From NCBI GenBank assembly GCA_009602735.1, contig WELA01010356.1, forward strand, positions 16,069-52,180: a DNA stretch of 36,112 nucleotides. The letters run 5' to 3'. Shown here piece by piece: positions 1 through 9,372 of the stretch (its first letter is position 1; every line of letters starts with the position of its first letter). This stretch comes from Mesotaenium endlicherianum (taxonomy: Eukaryota; Streptophyta; Zygnematophyceae; Zygnematales; Mesotaeniaceae). The notes below the pieces were generated by a model. That model saw nothing but the letters and a program-made list of their open reading frames with translations. It made no database searches and was not told where the DNA came from. Made by a program: the position numbers and the translations under genes.

Positions 1-505
1 CCCTTCCCCCCCACGATTTGCTCTTACTGATTCAGAGTGGGTGCGTTTGCCGGCTTTCTCGCCCCTCGCGAGCCAAAGAAGGGCTCCCTACTCTCCCCCC
101 TTTGGTGCTGCACTTAGTCCACGACAGTTGCAGCAGCAACGCCAGCAGCAGCAGCCCCCATTTCTTCTCACTCCTCTCACTCCCATCTCTTTGCACATCC
201 AAAGGCATCGATTATTCTCACTAACTGTTGAAGAATCAGAGTTGTCTTACGTGCCTTTCTTGGATTATGTTATTCTCTTACCTTCCAGTTGCTCCCCACT
301 AGAATGAAAGAACCAAAACGTGCTGCCCCTGGTGCAGCGCACATTCGTGGACAGCAGCAGCAGCAGCCGCCCCTTTCTCCACTCTCCCCTCAGTTTCCCA
401 CCTCTCCCTCCGTCCACAAGCTGTCGTGAGTTGACGTGCCTTTCTTTCTCCGTTTCCTTTCGTCCTTACGTCCTGTGCTTACAACCCAAAAAAAAAAAAA
501 AACAG
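1..505 (+). other. Intronic sequence upstream of the first visible MON2 exon, with a local repeat
   Basis: I see no supported exon here. The stretch is pyrimidine-rich and rich in CAG/CAA runs. A block at about 319-355 resembles the beginning of the exon that starts at 506: both share CTGCCCC followed by GGTGCAGCGCAC. The CAGCAG plus pyrimidine-rich stretch at about 125-275 is repeated in diverged form at about 345-465, including a shared ACGTGCCTTTCTT-type segment, so the region appears to have grown by local tandem duplication. The acceptor of the following exon (503-505, CAG) is preceded by about 15 adenines rather than a polypyrimidine tract, which is unusual. The 5' part of MON2 must lie left of the window. 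Confidence 0.45.
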
Positions 506-3500
506 GGCACGCTGCCCCAGGTGCAGCGCACGGTCATCGACATCCTGCCCAAGCTGCAGCCGGCCGAGGCCAGCCACCAGCCCCTCTGGCCCTCTCTCCT
601 GCGCCAGCTCCTCGCCTACCTGCCAGGTGGTGACCGCCTGTTGTGCGACCACTGCCGCGTGCCCGCCCGCTTCCTTCCAGAATCCAAGCGGCCCGGCGGC
701 CCGGGCTTCGCAGGCGGCGCTGAGCTGGATGCGTACAGCCAGCAGATCCAGCTCAGGCATCAGCAGGCTGGCGCCCGGCGCGGGGGCGGCAGCAGCGGGG
801 TCAGTGGCGCTGATGGCGGGGACCACGCTCACGCACTCGGTACTCTAGGCAACGAGGGGGCTGAATTGAGCGAGCACACGCACGCGGGCCCTCAGGACGC
901 GTACGCTGCTGCTTTGGCGGCTGCCGAGCGGCTCATTGGCACGCCGGACGGGCCAGGTTCGTTCCACCTGGACGAGAACGGGCACGCCCAGGGATCAGGC
1001 GCCGCTGCTGACGATGTCGAACCTGGTCACGCGTCAGCCGCCGGCGCTCCCGGGCCGCCACTTGGCAGCAGCTCTGCGGCGGCTCCAGCAGCTGCAGGCC
1101 CGGGCAAATTGCCTACGACAACTGCAACAGCGACAACGGTGCTAACGCCTAATGCTGCGGGCGGCGGCGTTGGCGGGAGCAGCAGGGGCAAGGGCTTCTC
1201 GCTGGGCGGCCAATCGGAGCTCTTTGCGCCGACAGCTGTCTGGTCGGGCACCGCGGAGAACCGCACGGGGGCCTTCATGCTGGGCTTCCCCGAGACGGCA
1301 CCTGGCGCTCTCTCGCAGGTCTTTGTGGAGCGCGTGGTGGCGCTGCTGCTGCTGCTGTTCCGGGCGGCGCCGCCCGACGTCAAGGCCTCCACGCTGCCCG
1401 ACTTCATCGCCGCCCTCGGCCGGTGCGCCCTCCCTCTCCGCCACCTGGCGCTCCTGCCTGTGTTCGCCTGCGTGCATGTGTGCTCGCTCACGTGCGTGCG
1501 TGCGTGCGGACGGGCGGGTGGGCAAGCGAGCGTGCACACCGGCGTGCGTGAGTGCGTGCTTGCTTGGTGCCACTTGTCGGGGCATGCACCTGCCTCTCGC
1601 CTCTGTTCTCTTGTCCAGGCTCCGCATGCCTCAGTCGCAATGGGGGGGGCTCGTGTTGAGGTTTGTCTTGGCTTGCTCGCGCCTTCAGGCACGCATGTGG
1701 GCGCTGCTCTCCACTTTCAGCACTCCCCTCTGCAGGAGAAGTCGTTCCCAATAAGAGGCGGGCACGCGCTGGTCCCCCTCTGCGCGCTCTCTTTCTCCTC
1801 GCTTGTGCTCCAGGGGGGCCTTTTTTTTAGCTCTGGATCCAAACATTGCTTCACTGCCATTCGGCTCCTCGGGCTCTCACACATTCAAGTGACAGGGTGC
1901 CCCCCCCCCCTTCTTTCTCCTTCCCCCCCACCCAGTGAAACGTGCAAAGGATCGCACGTGCTCCCCTCTTGCTCCTCCTTTGCCTCCGGAGCCGTTGGCA
2001 GCAAAACGCTCCAAACCAGATCTCACTCGCGCATTATGCCTGAGACACCTTCTTTTGCTCCTTGTTGTGTTGTCCCCGTCTACGCGGTCTTTTCTCTGAC
2101 CTGCTGCGACAACGGCGGCGGTGGCGACGCCGGCGGCGGTGGGCGGCAATGACGGCGGTGCCGGTGCGACAACAACAACAACGACAACGACAATGGTGGC
2201 CGCGGCGGCGGCGGCTGGCAGGTGCATGGCGGTGAGGAGGGACTCTCCGACCTCGCAGCTGTGGCGCACCGCCCTCGTTGCCTTCCACGAGGTCCTTGAC
2301 CTCGCTCTGCTGCCAGATGGCAGCGGCAGCGGTAGCGGCGTCGGCAGCTACCATGGCGGCGGCGGAGGCGGCAACGCGTCCGCTGATGATGAGGATCAGG
2401 AAGGCGATGGCGGAGAGGCGGGGGGAGGGGTGTTGCTGCTTGGAAGGCAGCTGCACGCCGCTGGCAGCGGCAGCAGCGGCGGCGGCGTGGGGAGTGGCGG
2501 GGCTGGGGCCGGGGCCGGGGCCGGGCCCGGGCGGGCGCGGCTATGGAAGGAGGTGGCAGACGTGTTTGAGAAGTTCCTGCTGGGGGCGTGCGGGCGAGCG
2601 GCGTCTGTGGTGGGCGGCGGCAGCGGCGGGGAGGAGAGCGGTGGAGCGGGCGGGGGCGGTGGCCAGGCGGCGGAAGGGTTGCGATCGGACGAGGAGCTGG
2701 AAGCGCTGGTGCTGGACGCGCTCTGCAACAAGGTGCTGCTGTGCTGCCGCGACGCGCCTGAGGAGGTGAGGCTTTGGAGAGAGAGAAGAGGAGAGAGAGG
2801 GACAGAGAGGGATCGGAACTCCCAGTTGTGGTGTGCTCTCCCCTCTCTGTGTGTGCTTCCTTTTGTTTGACTGGACACGGGTGAGGAAGCAGCTGCCAGC
2901 TGTCGTGCTTTCTTTCCATCGTGCTTGCTCAACCGATACTTGGCTGCGGTTGATGAGGAGAGGGTGCCCATGATTCTCCTCCATGCATCTCTAATAGGCA
3001 CAAGTACTTGCATGCGGGTATGTTTGTCGTGCGGGGGGTACATGTCCGACACGTGGATATGCATAAACACAAGCATGGCACTCATGCACACACAGACGGG
3101 CACACTTGCGAATCCGCACATACGCACTCGCCCTGTTGCACGCTCGTCGTGCCCCAAGTCAGGAAGGCCTGTTGAAGTGCAGGCGATGCCCTAGGGCCAG
3201 GGGCATGCTGCATGGGGCTGCCGTGTGGACACAGTCTCTTGCCAGCTGGCAGCTCTGCCGTGGCAGCCTGCACGTTGACATCCACGCATCGCGCTTGGCG
3301 GCAGCCCCAGTCACTGGAAGAGCCGCAGCGGCAGTGCATGCGCAGAGAGTGGGGGACTGGGGTGCCGCCGCTGAAATTGGCGCAGGCTTGACTTGTGCTC
3401 AAAGCTTTTAAGGATGGAGAGCTTCTGCTCTCATATGATATGCTGAGGATGTGTAGCGCAGGCAGCTCAATCAGCAGAGGGCGTGAGGGCAGGAGTGGGA

Positions 3501-4235
3501 GGGCGTGAGTGCGTGTCTCTGTCTGCAGGGGACAGGTGGCGCACGGGTTGGGTCTTGTGCGGGCACGTGTCACGTGTGATGTGTCCTTGTGGTGGGGAAA
3601 AATTACGACAGTCACTGAGCAGGTAGTGGGGCAAAAAGTGTTGGCTGCCGTCTCGTACTCAAAGCCGTCGAACATGATGAATCCACCTGGTGGAAAAGAA
3701 TCCGCAGCTGACAAGGAGAGTCGAGGAGGGGTGGAAATTTAAGGGAGGTGTGCTTGTCTGTTGACAAGTGATGCACGTGTCAGTGGTGTTGTTAATCATG
3801 TCCAGCACAATGTGTCTGTGTGGTGGTGGGGTACTCTATGTGCATAACATGAAGAGTTGCTTTAAGATGTGTAGCAAGTTGACCCCAAATTATAGGGGAC
3901 CCGCTACAGTTAGCTGATAAGCAGAGCGGGTGTTTGGGGACCGTCTGTCTGTCTGTCTCTCTGGCTCTTTCTGTGTGTCTTTTGGGCGGCAGGTGAAGGA
4001 CCGGCTGGTGGCGGTGCTGGACCTGTGTGCCGGCCGCATGTCGGCACTCCCTCTGACAGCTGTCGCACTGCTGCCGCCCCACTGCGGCCGCTTCTCCCTG
4101 GCATGCCTGCACCGCCTCTTTGTGCTTGCCAGGTGTGCTCTCCCGTCTCTCTTTTCCAGTCTGGTGTGTGCATGCTCCGCACTCGCACTCACTACTTGTC
4201 CACAAACTCAAGGACACTCACACAGGGACACACGC

Positions 4236-4266
<31 letters not shown>

Positions 4267-6824
4267 NGCGCCTTCAGGCACGCATGTGGGCGCTGCTCTC
4301 CACTTTCAGCACTCCCCTCTGCAGGAGAAGTCGTTCCCAATAAGAGGCGGGCACGCGCTGGTCCCCCTCTGCGCGCTCTCTTTCTCCTCGCTTGTGCTCC
4401 AGGGGGGCCTTTTTTTTAGCTCTGGATCCAAACATTGCTTCACTGCCATTCGGCTCCTCGGGCTCTCACACATTCAAGTGACAGGGTGCCCCCCCCCCCT
4501 TCTTTCTCCTTCCCCCCCACCCAGTGAAACGTGCAAAGGATCGCACGTGCTCCCCTCTTGCTCCTCCTTTGCCTCCGGAGCCGTTGGCAGCAAAACGCTC
4601 CAAACCAGATCTCACTCGCGCATTATGCCTGAGACACCTTCTTTTGCTCCTTGTTGTGTTGTCCCCGTCTACGCGGTCTTTTCTCTGACCTGCTGCGACA
4701 ACGGCGGCGGTGGCGACGCCGGCGGCGGTGGGCGGCAATGACGGCGGTGCCGGTGCGACAACAACAACAACGACAACGACAATGGTGGCCGCGGCGGCGG
4801 CGGCTGGCAGGTGCATGGCGGTGAGGAGGGACTCTCCGACCTCGCAGCTGTGGCGCACCGCCCTCGTTGCCTTCCACGAGGTCCTTGACCTCGCTCTGCT
4901 GCCAGATGGCAGCGGCAGCGGTAGCGGCGTCGGCAGCTACCATGGCGGCGGCGGAGGCGGCAACGCGTCCGCTGATGATGAGGATCAGGAAGGCGATGGC
5001 GGAGAGGCGGGGGGAGGGGTGTTGCTGCTTGGAAGGCAGCTGCACGCCGCTGGCAGCGGCAGCAGCGGCGGCGGCGTGGGGAGTGGCGGGGCTGGGGCCG
5101 GGGCCGGGGCCGGGCCCGGGCGGGCGCGGCTATGGAAGGAGGTGGCAGACGTGTTTGAGAAGTTCCTGCTGGGGGCGTGCGGGCGAGCGGCGTCTGTGGT
5201 GGGCGGCGGCAGCGGCGGGGAGGAGAGCGGTGGAGCGGGCGGGGGCGGTGGCCAGGCGGCGGAAGGGTTGCGATCGGACGAGGAGCTGGAAGCGCTGGTG
5301 CTGGACGCGCTCTGCAACAAGGTGCTGCTGTGCTGCCGCGACGCGCCTGAGGAGGTGAGGCTTTGGAGAGAGAGAAGAGGAGAGAGAGGGACAGAGAGGG
5401 ATCGGAACTCCCAGTTGTGGTGTGCTCTCCCCTCTCTGTGTGTGCTTCCTTTTGTTTGACTGGACACGGGTGAGGAAGCAGCTGCCAGCTGTCGTGCTTT
5501 CTTTCCATCGTGCTTGCTCAACCGATACTTGGCTGCGGTTGATGAGGAGAGGGTGCCCATGATTCTCCTCCATGCATCTCTAATAGGCACAAGTACTTGC
5601 ATGCGGGTATGTTTGTCGTGCGGGGGGTACATGTCCGACACGTGGATATGCATAAACACAAGCATGGCACTCATGCACACACAGACGGGCACACTTGCGA
5701 ATCCGCACATACGCACTCGCCCTGTTGCACGCTCGTCGTGCCCCAAGTCAGGAAGGCCTGTTGAAGTGCAGGCGATGCCCTAGGGCCAGGGGCATGCTGC
5801 ATGGGGCTGCCGTGTGGACACAGTCTCTTGCCAGCTGGCAGCTCTGCCGTGGCAGCCTGCACGTTGACATCCACGCATCGCGCTTGGCGGCAGCCCCAGT
5901 CACTGGAAGAGCCGCAGCGGCAGTGCATGCGCAGAGAGTGGGGGACTGGGGTGCCGCCGCTGAAATTGGCGCAGGCTTGACTTGTGCTCAAAGCTTTTAA
6001 GGATGGAGAGCTTCTGCTCTCATATGATATGCTGAGGATGTGTAGCGCAGGCAGCTCAATCAGCAGAGGGCGTGAGGGCAGGAGTGGGAGGGCGTGAGTG
6101 CGTGTCTCTGTCTGCAGGGGACAGGTGGCGCACGGGTTGGGTCTTGTGCGGGCACGTGTCACGTGTGATGTGTCCTTGTGGTGGGGAAAAATTACGACAG
6201 TCACTGAGCAGGTAGTGGGGCAAAAAGTGTTGGCTGCCGTCTCGTACTCAAAGCCGTCGAACATGATGAATCCACCTGGTGGAAAAGAATCCGCAGCTGA
6301 CAAGGAGAGTCGAGGAGGGGTGGAAATTTAAGGGAGGTGTGCTTGTCTGTTGACAAGTGATGCACGTGTCAGTGGTGTTGTTAATCATGTCCAGCACAAT
6401 GTGTCTGTGTGGTGGTGGGGTACTCTATGTGCATAACATGAAGAGTTGCTTTAAGATGTGTAGCAAGTTGACCCCAAATTATAGGGGACCCGCTACAGTT
6501 AGCTGATAAGCAGAGCGGGTGTTTGGGGACCGTCTGTCTGTCTGTCTCTCTGGCTCTTTCTGTGTGTCTTTTGGGCGGCAGGTGAAGGACCGGCTGGTGG
6601 CGGTGCTGGACCTGTGTGCCGGCCGCATGTCGGCACTCCCTCTGACAGCTGTCGCACTGCTGCCGCCCCACTGCGGCCGCTTCTCCCTGGCATGCCTGCA
6701 CCGCCTCTTTGTGCTTGCCAGGTGTGCTCTCCCGTCTCTCTTTTCCAGTCTGGTGTGTGCATGCTCCGCACTCGCACTCACTACTTGTCCACAAACTCAA
6801 GGACACTCACACAGGGACACACGC

Positions 6825-6861
<37 letters not shown>

Positions 6862-9372
6862 TGTGTAGATGGATGGTATGGATATAGATGATAGACTGGT
6901 AGGAGAGGAGGGACGAATTTACATAGTGACAAACATAGATACGTATTCCTGCTCACATGTGCATCTCTTGAATGTGGCCCTTCTTGTACAATTACTTTGA
7001 TGCTAATGTCGCGGGTGGGCTTGTAAGAGTGTATGCCACTCTTGGGGCGTTGTGCTTTGCAAGTCTCAACGTTCTGGAGCACTGTGGTTTCCGCAAACGC
7101 ATGCAGCACTTGGCACATTGTTCATGTCCATGCATCCCAGCACTAGTGCCTCTGCTCTCCCTGACATACTTTTTTTGGGCGTCGGCGTCGTTCGAAAAGC
7201 CACAAGGCCCAAGAGCTGTGAAACAATCACCGTTTCCGAAACAATCAACGTGTGGCACCAGCCGGAGAGGCGCGCGCGCGTGGATTCAAATGACACGGGC
7301 AGATCGTGCACCCTCGTGCATGCATCATTTCCCCAGGGCCCAATGTACCACCATCTATATGGCACCGTTTTGCTCGTATGTATCCTGCTGGTAATGCCAC
7401 GCGTCACTGACACCTGTCAACGCCCCACTGTCACCCCTTTGTGGGCGTCGTTGCTCGGGCTCTCTTGGCGGGCGGCAGCCGCGGGGCGCCGGAGGATGCG
7501 CCCAATGCGTCCAGTGTGGCGATTGGGCGCAAGGCGATGCCGGTGCTGGTGGCGCGCTGCGAGAGCATCCTGCAGCGCTTCACCGCCGACGCCCTCAACT
7601 GCGGTGCGCGCGCACACGCCCTCCCCTCACGCCCAACCCTCATGCCCACCCGCCCGCCCGCCTGCGCGCGCGCCCGCCCTCTCCTGATGCCGCCCGCCAT
7701 CCCTGCCCGCCCCTCCACCTATCCGCTTGTCTCCTTCAGCTTCCTATTTGCTCGTCCCCTTCACAGAACCACTATGTAAGACCCGCCCGCCCGCCCGCCC
7801 GCTCGCGCATCATCCGCCGCTCGCCTGCCTGCTATGCGTGCTCCTTTGCAAAGCCTCTGCGCTATACAACTCTGGCGGAAGGTCCCGTTTTTCTCCTGAT
7901 GCGTGCCCGCCAGCCTGTACGCCCGCCCGCCTGCCCGCCCTCTTTCCCAGCGCCCGCCGCTCGCCTCCCTGCCTGCCTGCTCCGCTTGCTCCTTTGCAAC
8001 ACTGCTTGTGCACGCGAGCGCCCCGTACGCACTCTGCAGCATGCCATCACTCCCGTGGTGTGCGTCCTCGCCAGCAATGTGCGCATGGCTTCAATGCCGC
8101 AATGTCTACGCTTTCTTGGCAGAGGTTGCATCCGTTCGAGCAGAGGTCCATTGTGGAAGGCTGCACATTCAGAGCAAGAAACGGCACGTGTCGTGCACGC
8201 CAGTAATCTAATAGGACGGTACTGAGGCGGTGGTGCTGAGCTGGTGGCGGTGAGCAGGCGCGCGCCCGCTCCCAACGATGCGAGTGGAGGAGGTGGTGGT
8301 CCTGCTGCAGGAGATGGCCCGGCTCACGATACACCGCCACGTGGCGGCGGCCGTTGATGTGCCCATCTGCCACAAGGACTTGGAGGACGAGGTTGACTGC
8401 CGGTCCCCCAGGGCCAGGTGGGCGGCCAGGAAGCCGACACCTCAGCGCTTCTACGACGAGGCGGGGCGCCAGCTGGGATGGCAGCGCGCGCACCTCCTGC
8501 TGCTCTACACGCCCCTCTGCGAGCTTTTGCTGACCAGGCGAGTTCATCCCACGCTAAGGCTGAGATGAGAACTCACCTGCCACGTCATCACTTTGTGCTA
8601 CAGTCGGCTGTGGCGGCCAGGCTGTTGCGCGTAGGCTGTAGCTCCTGCTGGTGACACATGGCACTCGCTCGCCCACCCCACAAAGCGCAGCCTACAGCGG
8701 GAGGTGCATGAGTGCGTGTGGCCCGCGGGGACCTCTGCTGTACTGTGCTGCCTCTTTACTGAGACTGAGTGGAAAAAGCTACCAAGCATGTGCGCGTGCG
8801 CGAGTGTGCGCGTGTGCATGCATGCACGCGCATGCTGCTCGCTGCATTTTGCGCGGCGGAGAGCTTGGTGCGAGTCAGTGGCTGAGCGCAGCTAGCGGCG
8901 TGAATGTTGTCGTGAGCTGGACTTTGATGGTGCAAGCAGCCTGATGCAATCTGCAGCTTCCAATAGTCGTTCTGGGCTGCCCTGTGATTGGTCAGCTGGC
9001 ACAAGGGGCCCTCAGGTTCTGTGAGCGCGTTCAGATCGTGTCACGGACCGTTTGAGCCTCATAGGAGTTTCTGTAGCTTTTCTGAGCAACTGCGGGGCAC
9101 GCTGTCTTGGTGCATTGCAGGGAGTGTTGCTCTTTGTCTCTCCTGTTGACCAGACCGAGAGGCGAAGGGTGCTCTGCTTTTTTTGATGCACTCCGTCGTA
9201 GCTTGTGGGCGCTCATGGGCAATGTTGCGCTCGCTTGTTTCTAGACTTCTCTAACCTGCTGCGAAAGTCGGACCCTCTCTGGTCTGGTTGGTGCAGGGAG
9301 CCGCGGGTGGCTGAGCTCCTCCGCGTGGTTCTCCGATTGATTGGAGCCGAGCTGGGGCTTCTCAAGGAGTAG
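506..9372 (+). CDS. MON2 homologue (BIG/GBF-related Golgi trafficking scaffold), C-terminal part, six exons
   Basis: MON2 is a large Arf-GEF-like protein without a Sec7 domain. In yeast it acts with Dop1 and the flippase Neo1 at the Golgi/endosome; that role is family knowledge. Exons chosen by phase and motif: 506-1422, 2222-2765, 3993-4132, 7479-7603, 8258-8537, 9297-9372 (TAG 9370-9372). They give 693 codons if the 2.6-kb repeat is collapsed. Visible family motifs in order: LPQVQRTVIDILPKLQP, VFVERVVALLLLLF, LGRCM split across the first intron, RLWKEVADVFEKFLLGACGR, DALCNKVLLCC, LLPPHCGRFSLACLHRLF, MPVLVARCESILQRF, ARPLPTMRVEEVVVLLQEMA, LLLLYTPLCELLLTR and REPRVAELLRVVLRL at the C-terminus. 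Exon 1 carries a long Ala/Gly/Ser insertion, and exon 2 a Gly-rich run of about 70 residues. The fifth intron uses a GC donor (8538-8539). The 5' end lies outside the window. Exons 2 and 3 recur at 4811-5354 and 6582-6721 in the repeated copy. Confidence 0.85.
1679..4266 (+). repeat. Perfect 2,588-bp direct repeat, copy 1 (contains MON2 exons 2 and 3)
   Basis: Every stretch compared here, including the open reading frames and the homopolymer runs, is identical to 4268-6855 at a constant offset of 2,589. It starts at GCGCCTTCAGG and ends inside a CA microsatellite immediately before a single N. It contains MON2 exons 2222-2765 and 3993-4132 with their introns. Complete identity through introns and microsatellites, with a gap character exactly at the junction, is what an unmerged overlap between two contigs looks like. 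Confidence 0.95.
4267..4267. other. Single-N assembly gap inside a CA microsatellite
   Basis: One N stands between the CA run that ends copy 1 and the first base of copy 2 of the 2,588-bp repeat. It marks a scaffold join, not a biological boundary. The true sequence probably runs from the CA run straight to the sequence after 6855. Confidence 0.9.
4268..6855 (+). repeat. Perfect 2,588-bp direct repeat, copy 2
   Basis: Second copy of 1679-4266. It holds MON2 exons at 4811-5354 and 6582-6721, and its CA run continues past 6855 into unique sequence leading to the next MON2 exon at 7479. The two exons together are 684 nt and enter and leave in phase 2, so a real duplication would insert 228 residues in frame. 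I regard an assembly artefact as more likely. Confidence 0.95.
6830..6857 (+). repeat. (CA)n microsatellite in a MON2 intron (also at 4241-4266)
   Basis: Uninterrupted CA dinucleotides of about 26-28 bp, preceded by imperfect CACACG units. In the first copy of the 2.6-kb repeat the same tract is the point where the contig ends. Confidence 0.9.
7620..8010 (+). repeat. C-rich intronic minisatellite of CCCG units
   Basis: The MON2 intron 7604-8257 is filled with CCCGCCCG and CCTGCCTG arrays on the + strand. A larger unit of about 140 bp seems repeated: CCCGCCCG arrays, then GCCGCTCGCCT, then GCTCCTTTGCAA, seen once around 7785-7855 and again around 7920-8005. No coding evidence was found in it. 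Confidence 0.6.

Noticed and set aside
320..2152. A single 610-residue open frame
   Set aside because: Only 506-1422 carries conserved MON2 sequence. The rest reads through introns that are open by base composition, and the donor at 1423 leads in phase to the exon at 2222.
2080..2919. Arg/Pro-rich antisense open frames opposite MON2 exon 2 (and again at 4669-5508)
   Set aside because: They are antisense shadows of GC-rich coding DNA with no recognisable protein.
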